Assembly (NCBI GenBank): GCA_964588305.1
Contig: CAZPOP010000019.1
Location: 1-64,000, forward strand
Direction of reading: 5' to 3'
From: SM1-73 sp964588305
GTDB taxonomy: Bacteria > Zixibacteria > MSB-5A5 > SM1-73
DNA: 64,000 nt
The translations under genes were made by a program, and so were the position numbers. Numbering within the stretch: the first letter of the stretch is position 1; each line of letters begins with the position of its first letter. Positions 15,884 to 26,335 of the stretch are shown here, piece by piece. The notes beneath the pieces are model-generated. The model worked only from the letters and a program-made list of their open reading frames with translations, was not told where the DNA came from and did not search any database.

Positions 15884-18021
15884 GAATGCCGTCCCTGAAA
15901 TTCCCTTACGGACTGAAGGTGAGATTCGTTCTGATCATCTCTTGTCTCATCCTGTTTACTTCCGTGATCCTGAGCTGGTTTCTGATTGAAAAGCAAGGTG
16001 AGCTAATCCATCAGGAGTTGGAGAAGAGGGGAGAATCTTTGGTAAAAAACTTGGCTTACAATAGCGAATACGGCGTGTTGGTGGAAAGCAGAGATCTGCT
16101 TCGGAATCTGACCAGGGGGTTGGCGCAGCAGGAGGACGTTGCCTACATAGTGATACAGGACAGAATGGGAGATATCTTGGTGGAGCTGACACAAAAGACG
16201 TTCACCGCATACGCCTGCAGAGAAAAGGATCACATAGTCTCTGAGGCATTCAAGAAGGAGGGGCTGTTTAAGAGGTACTATTCATCTGAAGAAAATGGTG
16301 ACGAGTTTTGCAGCTTCAGCTATCCCGTCCAGACCACCAAAGTGGCGCGATCCAAAGAGGAATTGGGAATGATTTCTGGTGAGCCGGCAGGGTTTGGGAT
16401 AAAAGAGAAGATAGGAGTGGCGCACGTGGGGATGTCCTTGGCCAACATGCACAAACAGATCGCCAGCATGAAAAGCATCATAGTGTTGTTGACCGCTCTG
16501 GTGGTGGCAATCGGAATCTTACTCACCGTCTTTTTGGTCAACATCATCGTGAAGCCTATCCAAAGACTGGTCTTCGCCACAGATAAGGTGGCCAACGGGG
16601 ACTTAGCCCAGATGGTCAAGATAAATAGAAGGGACGAGATCGGACTCTTGGCTTATGCTTTCAACCGAATGACCAATTCGCTGAAAGAGTCCCGGGAGAA
16701 AATCGAGGAATACAATAGAACCCTGGAAAATAAGGTGAAAGAAAGAACCGTCGATCTGGAAAGAACCACCAGACTCCTGCAAGCCGAGTACAACCGATTA
16801 GATGCGATCATCAATTCTCCTAACCTGGGGATCGTGATCGAGGACAAGGACTGCAATATCAAATTTATGAACAGATCTCTGATTGACATTTTCGGAGATC
16901 AGATCGGACAGAAGTGTTACCAGACATTCAAAGGGCGGAAGGAGAAATGCGAGATCTGTCCTATAGACGAGATCTTGGTGAAAGGCAAGAAGTCCTTTAC
17001 CTATCTGGACCAGGATTCACAAGGAAATTATTACGAACTGGCCGCCGCTCCCTTTCAGGATGAGACCGGGGAGAGATATATTCTGGAAACCCTACGGGAC
17101 ATAACCGGACAGAAAGAGCTGGAGATGCAGGTGAGGGATCATACCCGGAACCTTGAGAGGGCCAATGCTGAGTTGGAGAACGCGCTAAAAGACTTAAAAC
17201 AGACTCAAGCGCAACTGGTCCAGGCCGGCAAGATGGCCGCCATAGGCGAGCTGGCAGCAGGCGTGGCCCATGAGCTGAACAATCCCTTAAGCGGCATTTT
17301 AGGGTATTGTCAATTTGCCCTGGAGAAGATATCCCAAAAACCGTTGACCGAGCTGACGGCAGAAGACCTGGCCAACTATTCTCAGTATCTGAAAGATATG
17401 GAGCAGCAGTCCAAAAGGTGTAAGGCCATCATTCAAAACCTTTTGAAGTTCAGCCGGGCTTCCGTCAAACAGGACTTTCAGCCCACCGACGTCAATTCTG
17501 TCTTAAGGGAAACCTTTGCTTTTGTAAAGCACCAATTGGAGAGGCACAAGGTGAAACTGGAACAGGAGCTCTCCGCCTCTTTGTCTCCTGTAGCCGGACA
17601 CCCCAGCCAGCTGCAACAGGTTTTCACCAACTTGATCTTGAACGCCATCCAGGCCATGCCCGAGGGAGGCAAACTGAGCGTCCTGACCACCTCATCCGAG
17701 GACAAAAAGAGTTTGGAGATCTCTTTTGCTGACACCGGGAAAGGTATCTCAAAAGAGGATTTAGGTAAGATTTTTGAGCCTTTCTTCACCACCAAGAAGG
17801 TGGGACAAGGAACCGGTTTGGGTCTATCTGTCACTTATGGCATAGTCAAGGATCACGGAGGAGACATCAAGGTGGAAAGCACCGAGGGGGAGGGGTCCAC
17901 CTTCACCGTGGTTTTGCCCTGGAAGACAAAGTCCGATGGATCTGATTCTCAAGACCAACACGATCACCCTGAAGGGATGGTTGTGACCTCATCCCGTCCA
18001 GATGGGCAGGCGTCTGCCTGA
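15880..18021 (+). CDS. Membrane sensor histidine kinase (HAMP-PAS-HisKA-HATPase)
   Basis: A 713-residue sensor with its start overlapping the upstream stop by ATGA; the signal-like 'LKVRFVLIISCLILF' follows at once. TM1 is at about 13-37, a periplasmic domain at about 38-200 (CHASE-like or dCache-like, unassigned), TM2 at about 205-230, HAMP to about 285, and a PAS domain at about 310-410 carrying 'CYQTFKGRKEKCEICP', a cysteine-rich loop typical of some redox or metal PAS domains. Then come HisKA with phospho-acceptor His464 (AHELNNPLSG) and the HATPase (NAIQAMPEGG, DTGKGI, GTGLGLS). The partner is likely the receiver protein that follows. Confidence 0.92.
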   Translation: MRMPSLKFPYGLKVRFVLIISCLILFTSVILSWFLIEKQGELIHQELEKRGESLVKNLAYNSEYGVLVESRDLLRNLTRGLAQQEDVAYIVIQDRMGDILVELTQKTFTAYACREKDHIVSEAFKKEGLFKRYYSSEENGDEFCSFSYPVQTTKVARSKEELGMISGEPAGFGIKEKIGVAHVGMSLANMHKQIASMKSIIVLLTALVVAIGILLTVFLVNIIVKPIQRLVFATDKVANGDLAQMVKINRRDEIGLLAYAFNRMTNSLKESREKIEEYNRTLENKVKERTVDLERTTRLLQAEYNRLDAIINSPNLGIVIEDKDCNIKFMNRSLIDIFGDQIGQKCYQTFKGRKEKCEICPIDEILVKGKKSFTYLDQDSQGNYYELAAAPFQDETGERYILETLRDITGQKELEMQVRDHTRNLERANAELENALKDLKQTQAQLVQAGKMAAIGELAAGVAHELNNPLSGILGYCQFALEKISQKPLTELTAEDLANYSQYLKDMEQQSKRCKAIIQNLLKFSRASVKQDFQPTDVNSVLRETFAFVKHQLERHKVKLEQELSASLSPVAGHPSQLQQVFTNLILNAIQAMPEGGKLSVLTTSSEDKKSLEISFADTGKGISKEDLGKIFEPFFTTKKVGQGTGLGLSVTYGIVKDHGGDIKVESTEGEGSTFTVVLPWKTKSDGSDSQDQHDHPEGMVVTSSRPDGQASA

Positions 18022-18163
18022 GACTCAGTCTGGAAGGAGAGATTTATTCTGAAGTCCGGTTCCAATCTGTCGATAATACAATTGATCATTCCCAATATCC
18101 TTATTGTCTTTATTTGAATCAAGTTGAGGCGATCAATCGCAGGTTGCGAAAACAAATGGAGCT

Positions 18164-18562
18164 ATGAAAATTCTGGTAGCAGACGATGATCCCATCATAC
18201 GCAAGCTGCTTGGCGAAGTGCTGACACATGATGGTCATGAGGTGAGCGCGGTTGCCGACGGTGCTCAAGCCATCAGGGAAGCCCAAAAGCAGGAATTCGA
18301 GCTTTTCTTCTCGGATGTGCATATGCCGGTGATGAACGGATTGGAGACGGTGAGAGCCATGCGAAGCTTATACCCCCATTTGCCGGTGGTGATGATGGAC
18401 AGCTATCCAGATCAACTCGCAAATCAGGCCAAGAGGGAAGGAGCCTTGGTTTGTATTCATAAGCCTTTCGACTTAGAGGAGATCAGGAACGTCATTGAAA
18501 GGGTGAGGAAATTGGCCTGCCAGGAGAGCCTTTGCGTTCCTGACATTTCGCCAAAAGCATGA
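18164..18562 (+). CDS. Single-domain response regulator
   Basis: A 132-residue receiver domain with no output domain: acidic triad D7-D9, phospho-acceptor D51 (FFSDVHMPVMNG) and the conserved lysine in 'HKPF'. The switch Ser/Thr region reads 'MMDSYPD', which is unusual but keeps a serine. A short C-terminal tail with two Cys (CQESLC) follows. It sits between two histidine kinases and is a likely CheY-like intermediate in a phosphorelay. The gap of 142 bases to the upstream kinase holds nothing recognisable. Confidence 0.9.
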   Translation: MKILVADDDPIIRKLLGEVLTHDGHEVSAVADGAQAIREAQKQEFELFFSDVHMPVMNGLETVRAMRSLYPHLPVVMMDSYPDQLANQAKREGALVCIHKPFDLEEIRNVIERVRKLACQESLCVPDISPKA

Positions 18563-18781
18563 AACCGTACGCTTGGCGCTAAAGGCGGGATGAAAAGGAG
18601 GTTATCGGAGCCAATCCAGCGGTAACCAAACTCGGATCCAGGCTGTGGGTGGAAGATTATGAATGGTTGAACGAAAGAATTGTCACCTTCCCCCTTTGCC
18701 CCGAATGGCAAGTTTGGATTCGAGCACCGAAACCGATGGACCAGAAGAGCTAGCTAACCCCGATTTGCCCGGAGAGAAAAA

Positions 18782-20482
18782 TTGATTGACGTTGAAAGAA
18801 AATCCGAAATCGGATATCGTGAACCCGCCAAGATATTAGTGGTGGATGACGAGGAGATCGTGGTCAAGTTTGCCTGTGATGCTTTGAGAAGCGATGGCCA
18901 CCAGACAGTTGGGGTTTTGAGTGCCACGGAGGCTCTGAAGAAGATTAAGGAAGAGAAATACGATTTCATTCTGACCGACATAAAGATGCCTGAGATGGAT
19001 GGGGTGGAGTTGATCAAAGCTGTCCATGAAATAAACCCGGCCATTGGAGCCTTGTTCATGACCGGATATGCCAGTTTGGATACCGCCAAGGAGGCCATTC
19101 AGGAGGGGGCATATGATTATATTTTGAAGCCTTTCGATCTGCACGAAATCAGAAGTGCAGTGGCAGATGCTATCCGGAAAAGACGTAAGGTGTCGGAGGA
19201 TGCGAGGGGACAAGAGCTTTCGCGGGTGTCTGATCTGCATAAGATATTGTATACTGCCGGAGACAGGAGAGGTCTTTTGAAGTGGTCGTTAGGCTTCGCC
19301 TTGATGCAATGCAGCTTGAATGTCGGTTCCATCATTCTGTGGAATGAAGATACCGCCGAGGTGGAACTTTTTTTATGCCAGGACTTGTCCAAGAACCTCT
19401 TCCAGGAGACGAAAATAGCGGTCGACCCGGAGAATATTGCAGGATGGTCAAAGATAGAGGGAGTGTCTCAAGGTGAAAGTCCGCAGGAACATCCCATTTT
19501 CTGCCAGCACCAAAATCTTCCTTCCTTTAAACCCATAATCGATGCGATCTTTCAAGGGGACCACGAGGTCACTTCCGTCCCCTTGAGGAAAGGCGACCGT
19601 ACTTACGGGCTTCTTGACCTTAAAGGGCCCTTTCCCCAAGGCAGAGTCTCTGAGGTGGATCTGAAGCTTTTGATCATCATAGGCATTCAGACCGCCATCT
19701 CCATTGAGAACCTTTCATTACTGGAGGAATCCAGAAATTCTTACCGGGAACTGGAAAGGTTACAGGAACAGATGATCGGACTCGAAAGCATGGCCGCCAA
19801 GGGAAGAGTCTCGGCAGAGATCGGACATGAGCTCAACAACTACCTGACCGTGATCATGGGCAATTTTGAATTACTGGGCGGGAGCATAGATAAGGGTGAT
19901 CCGGCTTCTCTCCGAAAGTACGTTAACGCGATCGGCCACAATCTGAAGAGGACTCAGAGATTCGTGGATGGGCTTCTGGATTTCTCCGGCTTGAAGTCGG
20001 AAAAGGCAAAATGCAACATGAATGAACTGATAGAAAAGACCTTACTCTTCGTCCTGCCTCAGAACAGGTTCAAGAACATAGACTTGAGAAAAGAGCTGAA
20101 GAAGACGATTAAGCCAGTGATCGCAGACCCTGGGCAGATGCAACAGGTTCTCTACAATCTGCTGAACAACGCCGCAGATGCGATGGGAAAAAGAACAGGT
20201 GAGGGGGGAACCATCACCGTAGGCACGGATTCCGATAAGGACGGAAAAAAAATCCATATTTGGGTCAAGGATACTGGAAAGGGTATGTCTGAGCAAGAGG
20301 TGAAAAGGATATTTCAGGGCGGCTTCACCACCAAAGAGCCGGGACACGGGATAGGGCTCACCGTGTGCAAGAGAATAGTCGATAACCACAACGGAACCAT
20401 TGAGGTTGAGAGCAAACTGAATCAGGGGACCACCTTCAGGATAAAGTTACCGGCTCTGCTCAAGAATGAAGTAGCGGGTTAA
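18782..20482 (+). CDS. Hybrid protein: receiver, GAF-like region, histidine kinase
   Basis: A 566-residue soluble protein. The start is TTG with GGAGAG upstream. The N-terminal receiver (about 17-135) has 'VVDDEE', 'FILTDIKMPEMDG' and 'LKPFD'. The middle (about 150-320) resembles a GAF sensor. The C-terminus is HisKA with His349 (EIGHELNNYL) and the HATPase (NNAADAMG, DTGKGM, GHGIGL). There is no membrane segment. A receiver at the N-terminus suggests that it is the downstream member of a phosphorelay fed by the membrane sensor at 15880. Confidence 0.9.
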   Translation: MIDVERKSEIGYREPAKILVVDDEEIVVKFACDALRSDGHQTVGVLSATEALKKIKEEKYDFILTDIKMPEMDGVELIKAVHEINPAIGALFMTGYASLDTAKEAIQEGAYDYILKPFDLHEIRSAVADAIRKRRKVSEDARGQELSRVSDLHKILYTAGDRRGLLKWSLGFALMQCSLNVGSIILWNEDTAEVELFLCQDLSKNLFQETKIAVDPENIAGWSKIEGVSQGESPQEHPIFCQHQNLPSFKPIIDAIFQGDHEVTSVPLRKGDRTYGLLDLKGPFPQGRVSEVDLKLLIIIGIQTAISIENLSLLEESRNSYRELERLQEQMIGLESMAAKGRVSAEIGHELNNYLTVIMGNFELLGGSIDKGDPASLRKYVNAIGHNLKRTQRFVDGLLDFSGLKSEKAKCNMNELIEKTLLFVLPQNRFKNIDLRKELKKTIKPVIADPGQMQQVLYNLLNNAADAMGKRTGEGGTITVGTDSDKDGKKIHIWVKDTGKGMSEQEVKRIFQGGFTTKEPGHGIGLTVCKRIVDNHNGTIEVESKLNQGTTFRIKLPALLKNEVAG

Positions 20483-20773
20483 ACACAACAATCAGTGACC
20501 TAGTTTGCGGACAGAATCTGTCATGCAAGTAAGTATCTAGAAATGCAAGGGAATCACCTTTATTACTTTGACTAAAGTTTTGAAGGAGAAGGTCGACAAA
20601 GAAGTTAAGCAAACAGAAATAACTCTTATTGGGCATTCGAATCTGGGAACTCTAACAAGGGACGAAAATTCATAAAAGGACTCATACGAAGGTCTTTTGA
20701 GAGCGGCGTTCCTCTGTAATCTGGAGAGAAAAAAACACCCAATTCAATAATCAAACAAATGAGGGGGTAAAAA

Positions 20774-23494
20774 TTGATTACCAAAGCAGATATTTGTAGA
20801 AATGTTGGGGCTCTGGCCGGAAGAATGGCTGGAGTGACCATTGTAGTACTGTTGGCTTTGGGTCAAATCCTATGGAGCACAGCACCTGTCCGGGCTGGGA
20901 CCTCCGGAAAAATAGCCGGGATTGTCAAAGACCAACAGACCGGGGCAGCTTTGCCGGGAGCCACCGTGATGATAAAGGGAACCGGCATCGGAACCTCCGC
21001 AGACGAGGATGGCGAGTATTTTCTGATAAACGTCCCAGTGGGAACTTATAGCGTGGAAACTTCTTTGATCGGCTACCAGTTGGTGAAAAAGACCAAGGTG
21101 ACCGTACTTTTGGATTTAACCACTCCTTTGGATTTCGAGTTGAAATCCTCGCCCATCGAGCTGGAGAGAGCCATCACGGTGGTGGCCCAGCGACCCATCA
21201 TACAGAAGGATCTAACCTCCTCCACGGATATGGTGATCAGAGAACAGCTGGACAATCTCCCCAATGCGGTCGGCATCCAGGCCGTGATCTTGAATATGGC
21301 GGGGACGGTGGAGGATGATGTGGGGCTGGTACATGTCCGGGGGGGAAGGGCCGGCACGGTCAGCTACTTTCTGGATGATGTCTCCGTTCAGGATCCGTTC
21401 GTGGGTCAGGCGGGAACCCGGATCTCCCCGGATGCTTTGGAGGAGCTGAGCCTCACCACCGGAGGATTCACGGCCGAATACGGAGAGGCGCTCTCTGGGG
21501 TAGTGAGCGCGATCACCAAGGAGGGAGGGCCACAGTTCGCAGGAAAGATCAAAGCCTACGACGGTTCGACCCGTCTCTATGATGTCCGCACCGCTGAATA
21601 CGGAAGCCTGGAAAGAAACGACAACCAGTCCATGGTGGTTAACTTAAGCGGGCCCTTGACCTTCAGTCAGAGCGACCGCGCCTCTTTCTTTTTCTCCGGA
21701 GAATGGGGAAGAAACGCAGGATACCTTCCGCACAATAGCAGGGAATACCACTCAGAGACCGGCAAGATAAGTTTGAAGCCCACCAATAACCTCAAGCTGG
21801 TCCTAAGCGGCAGCTACTATCAACGGGATCTCTTAAGATACCAACACCGGGATGTCAATAACATCTCCTATGATTTTAACTTAGACGGCTTGGGCAAGGT
21901 CGAAAACAAGTCTTACCATTTGGGGACCAAGATCATATTTCCCACTTGCAAGAATACCATCTATACGATTAAGGTCAATCATTTTTATACCGACATCAAG
22001 CTGGCCCCAGAACAACTTTTTGGTCTCTATTGGGATCAGTGGCCTGGTTACGCCGAAGATTCCAACGGAGTCTACGTGGGGACCATACATACCGACAATT
22101 ACAAATATGCGGACACTTTTTTCAATACCGGTTTCACCTCTGCCCCGGATTTCTATCCGGTTTACCACTACCGTCGGACCAAATACACCAGCTTTGGTTT
22201 TGATTGGATCAGCCAGGTGAACAAGCACAACCAGCTCAAGCTGGGAGGAGAGTATCGAGCCAACAGACTGAAGTGGGACGACAAGCAATTCTTCAACATC
22301 AGGCCCTATGGGGAGAGATATGAGGTCAATCCCAATTATGCCGCATTTTACCTCCAGGACAAAATCGAGTTGAGAGAGATAATCATCAACGCCGGGATCA
22401 GGTTTGATTATCTGGATGCGGACTTAGACTTTTGGAACGACCCGGTCACCAAGGAGACAAAACTGCACACCCAGTCCAAGACTCAGCTCTCACCCAGGCT
22501 GGGCGTTTCGCATCCGGTCTCCGATTTGACCGTCATTCACTTCAGCTATGGCTACTACTTCCAGGTTCCGCAATATCAATTCATGTTCACCAATCTGCAG
22601 GCCGACCTATCCACCGGCTTTCCCCTGGTGGGGAATCCGGACATGGAGGCGGAGAAGAGCGTGGCTTATGAATTGGGTATAAATCACGCTTTCCGCCCGG
22701 ACATGACCTTGAAGGTGACCACCTATTATAAGGACCTGACCAACCTGACCAGCACCCGCCAGATCGTCTACGCGGGCGGTTCATACACCCAGTACACCAA
22801 TGCCGATTTCGGATCGGTGAAAGGGGTGGACGTGATCTGGACCAAGAGGCCGGATCAGAGCCACCTGTCGGGAAGCGTGAATTATTCTTACATGATAGCC
22901 AAAGGAAATGCCTCCACTGCCTACGAGGGCTACTACGACTATTTCACCCAAGGGACAAGCGCGCCGGTCTGGCCGGTGAGAGAGTATCCCTTATCATTTG
23001 ACCAAAGACACACTCTAACGGTGAATTTGGACTTCCGGGTTCCTCGCGACTGGCAGGGCGCCTTCTTAGGCATGAGTCTGCCGGGAGCATGGGGATTGGA
23101 CGTTTTGGCCAAGTACGGAAGCGGCCTGCCTTACACCAAGACCGATGATCAGGGAAACCGCATAGGTGCTCTAAACGAGGGAAGGATGCCCGCCACCTAT
23201 ACTGCGGACTTGAAGTTCAACAAGGACTTTTACCTGTTTGGGGGCAAGGACTTTCACCTAAGCTTTTTCACCGAGGTGGAGAATCTCTTTGACAAAAGAA
23301 ACGTCGTCCACGTGTATTCAAATACCGGCAAGGCCAACGAGGATGGAAGACATTATGAGTTGACCGCGGACCCGGATGGGGATGGCCCTTACACTGCCGA
23401 GGACGTTAATCATTATTACCGTCTTCTGGCCAAGGATCCGCAGAATTACGACTCCCCGCGGACTCTTAGGTGGGGTATGGAGTTTGTATTCTAA
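20774..23494 (+). CDS. TonB-dependent receptor with carboxypeptidase-regulatory-like domain
   Basis: A 906-residue outer-membrane receptor. The TTG start at 20774 has a GAGGGGG site. The signal is at about 15-41, then a carboxypeptidase-D-regulatory-like beta-sandwich (about 44-120: GIVKDQQTGAALPGATV), a plug domain (about 140-240: 'VHVRGGRAGTVSYFLDDV', 'EYGEALSGVVS'), and a 22-strand-type barrel ending in '...LRWGMEFVF'. The architecture is typical of FCB-group receptors that import glycans, siderophores or other bulky solutes. No SusD partner follows. The next two genes are a T9SS-type secreted protein and a PorV-like protein, so the three may form an envelope locus. The substrate is unknown. 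Confidence 0.92.
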   Translation: MITKADICRNVGALAGRMAGVTIVVLLALGQILWSTAPVRAGTSGKIAGIVKDQQTGAALPGATVMIKGTGIGTSADEDGEYFLINVPVGTYSVETSLIGYQLVKKTKVTVLLDLTTPLDFELKSSPIELERAITVVAQRPIIQKDLTSSTDMVIREQLDNLPNAVGIQAVILNMAGTVEDDVGLVHVRGGRAGTVSYFLDDVSVQDPFVGQAGTRISPDALEELSLTTGGFTAEYGEALSGVVSAITKEGGPQFAGKIKAYDGSTRLYDVRTAEYGSLERNDNQSMVVNLSGPLTFSQSDRASFFFSGEWGRNAGYLPHNSREYHSETGKISLKPTNNLKLVLSGSYYQRDLLRYQHRDVNNISYDFNLDGLGKVENKSYHLGTKIIFPTCKNTIYTIKVNHFYTDIKLAPEQLFGLYWDQWPGYAEDSNGVYVGTIHTDNYKYADTFFNTGFTSAPDFYPVYHYRRTKYTSFGFDWISQVNKHNQLKLGGEYRANRLKWDDKQFFNIRPYGERYEVNPNYAAFYLQDKIELREIIINAGIRFDYLDADLDFWNDPVTKETKLHTQSKTQLSPRLGVSHPVSDLTVIHFSYGYYFQVPQYQFMFTNLQADLSTGFPLVGNPDMEAEKSVAYELGINHAFRPDMTLKVTTYYKDLTNLTSTRQIVYAGGSYTQYTNADFGSVKGVDVIWTKRPDQSHLSGSVNYSYMIAKGNASTAYEGYYDYFTQGTSAPVWPVREYPLSFDQRHTLTVNLDFRVPRDWQGAFLGMSLPGAWGLDVLAKYGSGLPYTKTDDQGNRIGALNEGRMPATYTADLKFNKDFYLFGGKDFHLSFFTEVENLFDKRNVVHVYSNTGKANEDGRHYELTADPDGDGPYTAEDVNHYYRLLAKDPQNYDSPRTLRWGMEFVF

Positions 23495-23574
23495 GGCCAT
23501 CCCGCGGATTCCCCCTTTCCACAAACTGGGAAGGGTCCTAAGATGAAGATTCCAAATTCTAAGGAGGAGAAGAG

Positions 23575-26238
23575 ATGAATCGCAGAAAGTCGGCAAAGAG
23601 AATGATTCCCGTTTTAGTGGTGGTGACTTTTTCTCTTTGGTTTGCGGGGTGGACGTGGTCAGCTCACCTGACCAGCTTCGATCCCCCCACCCCCATGCAA
23701 GATCAGATCTTTCACAACAAAGGGAATATCGTTACCACCGTGCAGAACTGGGGACAGATCGGGGGACAGATGGATTATGGCTTTCCCTCGGGAGAGTGGC
23801 CCAAGGGGTCTGAACATAATTACCTAGCCGAGATCAAATACTGGATGGGCGCGGTGAAACCGAATGGAGATACCGCGGTGGGCAATACCGACGACGATTT
23901 CATGCCCATTGCCACCCTGGTCAACGGGGAGGAAGGCTATCGCATACATCTCTCCACCGATCCCACCTCCTATAATTATGATCCCACTGATACGGCAGGA
24001 CTGGGAATCGGCAAGGCTGCCTACGGTTGGAGAGTGTGGGACAGCCAGACAGAAGACTGGGTTCATAATCAGGTCTGGAGTTTTGACGTAGGCTTCGTGG
24101 AGGCCGGTCCAATCTCGCTTCAGGAAAGCCACTACCGCTTCAGCGACGCCAACAGCGGAGTGTCCGTCTTGGAGCTCCAGATGACTCAGACCATCTACCA
24201 GTGGAATTACGAATACAACCAGGATTATCTTTTTGTGGTTTTGGAGATCAAAAACACAAGCCAAGATGATTACGCCGATTTTGCCTTCGGCCTGTACTGT
24301 GATTTCGATGTGGGTGGGTACCATCCCCCTACCCATGAGAACGGCAGGTTGGGTGATCTGGTCGCCTTCGACTCCTCCATGAATTTGGCTTGGACCTATG
24401 ACCAGGATGGCTATGACCCCGGTTGGGGGCCTTCGGTAAAATGCGGAGTCATGGGGACCAGGTACATCGAAACCCCGGACAACATTGGGATGACCGCCTT
24501 CAGAACCGGAAGGTGGGAGAATCTGCCCGCAGACGATCCAGGTAAATATGAATTCATCAACAGCCAACAGTTCGACCAGAGTCTCCCTCCCACGGATCAG
24601 TATTACGTTCAGTGCACTCGAGGAATAAACCTGACTTCCGGCAAAACCGTTCGGGTGGTCTTTGCTCTGGTGGCGGGGTATACCGAGGAGGAACTCAAGA
24701 AGAACGCAGCTATGGCCCAAACCGTATACGATAACCATTTCGTCGGCCCGGAGCCTCCCAAGCCGGCCAAGCTGGTGGCTGCGCCCGGATATGAAAAGGT
24801 TAAACTCTGCTGGAGCAACTGCTCGGAGCTCTTTATCGACCCCTTGACCGGAGAGATCGATTTTCAAGGTTACAAGATCTATCGTACCACCGACATGGGA
24901 GCAAGCTGGGGGGATCTGGTGAGAAATCCGGACGGAAGCTTGGGCCCCGATTACGTTCCCATAGCCATCTACCAGAAAGGAGAAGAGGGGGACATCTTAC
25001 CTCATACCTTTATCGACAGCAACCTGACCAACGGGATAGAATATTGGTATTCGCTGGTCTCCTTCGATGCAGGTGACTCGATTGTCGATCCTTTGCAGAC
25101 CGCCTATGGTAGACCGGGTGAGGATTCCAACTGCGCCTTCGCCATTCCCCGTACCGACCCTGCCGGGTTTCTCCCGGCAAGCGCCTCGGTGGTGCACAAC
25201 TATTACGGCACCGAGGAGGGAAGCGATGGTTGGGTTACCCCGTTGGTCTTCGACCCAAATGTTCTGACCGGACATGATTACAAGGTGGCCTTTTTTGAGG
25301 ATCCCTTTACCACCTACTGGCACGTGATTGACGTGACCACCGGGGACACGGTTCTAAAAGACCAGACGGAACAGTCGGGAAACGTAGAGAGCTACGCGGT
25401 GGTGGATGGCATTCAGGTGATCGTCACTAACGGAGAAAAGATCCCACGCTCCTACGGTCAAACCGGATGGGTAAGTGCAGAGGAGACTACCCTGCACATG
25501 GGATACTTTTACGGAACCGTGGGCGAGACCTTTGGGTGGCCCCTGGGAGGAGACATCCATTTCCACTCGACCTACGAGATAAGATTCACCTCGCAAGGGT
25601 CCCAAGCTTACAGCTTCTTCGATGACGTGACTCCGGTAGCCGTGCCTTTCGAGGTCTGGAACACCTCAGAGAACGTACAGGTCTTGGCGGAGATATATGA
25701 CCGGGACTTCAACGGCGCGTGGACGCCCGATAATAAGGAATATATCGATATCGTGAACGTTCCTTACGACGGTGAACCGCACCCGGAGGTTTGGCCTTAC
25801 TATCATGTGTGGTTTTTCCGGTTCGACACCACCGACGTCGATTACGGCGTGGGGGACGTCTTCCGAATCGAAGGAGCGGGGTTGAATTCTTCGGATGATG
25901 AGTTCGACTTCAATGCGGGCAGAGTAAACGCCCAATCAGCTAAAGATAAATTGTCAGAAATCAAGGTGGTTCCCAATCCTTATTTGGGTCATGCCGTGTG
26001 GGAGACCCGGGAGGGAGTGAGGAAGATTCAATTCACCCATCTCCCGGACGTCTGTACCATCCGCATTTACACGTTGGCGGGAGATCTGGTCAAGACCATC
26101 CAACATGAAAACCTCACCGGGACCGAAGATTGGGACATGTTGAGCGAGAACCAGCAAGGGATCGTAGCCGGAGTATATTTTTATCACGTTCAGTCCGGAT
26201 ACGGGGAGAAGATGGGGAAATTCGCGGTGATCAAATAG
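23575..26238 (+). CDS. Large secreted protein with T9SS-type C-terminal domain
   Basis: An 887-residue secreted protein with a signal peptide at about 13-30 (FSLWFAGWTWSA). It is mostly beta-rich with many Asp/Trp/Tyr. Residues about 395-520 look like a fibronectin type III domain ('PKPAKLVAAPGYEKVKLCW', 'GYKIYRTTD'). The C-terminal ~90 residues carry 'KVVPNPYLG', 'FTHLPDVCTIRIYTLAGD', 'GVYFYHVQ' and a terminal 'GKFAVIK', the pattern of type IX secretion sorting domains. It is probably anchored to or released from the cell surface after crossing the outer membrane. No catalytic motif was recognised. A GGAGGAG site precedes the ATG. Confidence 0.85.
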   Translation: MNRRKSAKRMIPVLVVVTFSLWFAGWTWSAHLTSFDPPTPMQDQIFHNKGNIVTTVQNWGQIGGQMDYGFPSGEWPKGSEHNYLAEIKYWMGAVKPNGDTAVGNTDDDFMPIATLVNGEEGYRIHLSTDPTSYNYDPTDTAGLGIGKAAYGWRVWDSQTEDWVHNQVWSFDVGFVEAGPISLQESHYRFSDANSGVSVLELQMTQTIYQWNYEYNQDYLFVVLEIKNTSQDDYADFAFGLYCDFDVGGYHPPTHENGRLGDLVAFDSSMNLAWTYDQDGYDPGWGPSVKCGVMGTRYIETPDNIGMTAFRTGRWENLPADDPGKYEFINSQQFDQSLPPTDQYYVQCTRGINLTSGKTVRVVFALVAGYTEEELKKNAAMAQTVYDNHFVGPEPPKPAKLVAAPGYEKVKLCWSNCSELFIDPLTGEIDFQGYKIYRTTDMGASWGDLVRNPDGSLGPDYVPIAIYQKGEEGDILPHTFIDSNLTNGIEYWYSLVSFDAGDSIVDPLQTAYGRPGEDSNCAFAIPRTDPAGFLPASASVVHNYYGTEEGSDGWVTPLVFDPNVLTGHDYKVAFFEDPFTTYWHVIDVTTGDTVLKDQTEQSGNVESYAVVDGIQVIVTNGEKIPRSYGQTGWVSAEETTLHMGYFYGTVGETFGWPLGGDIHFHSTYEIRFTSQGSQAYSFFDDVTPVAVPFEVWNTSENVQVLAEIYDRDFNGAWTPDNKEYIDIVNVPYDGEPHPEVWPYYHVWFFRFDTTDVDYGVGDVFRIEGAGLNSSDDEFDFNAGRVNAQSAKDKLSEIKVVPNPYLGHAVWETREGVRKIQFTHLPDVCTIRIYTLAGDLVKTIQHENLTGTEDWDMLSENQQGIVAGVYFYHVQSGYGEKMGKFAVIK

Positions 26239-26335
26239 GTCAGCGGTCAACGGATGGAACGGATTAAACGGACATTAAGTCTTGGCTAGCTGATTCTTTA
26301 GAATCGAGGATACTATCTAAAGCGGGGTGAAAAAA

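Noticed and set aside
23824..24867. Long 347-codon minus-strand frame
   Set aside because: It is antisense to the T9SS-type protein gene, which has a signal peptide, ribosome-binding site and recognisable domains. The frame has no start context or family similarity.
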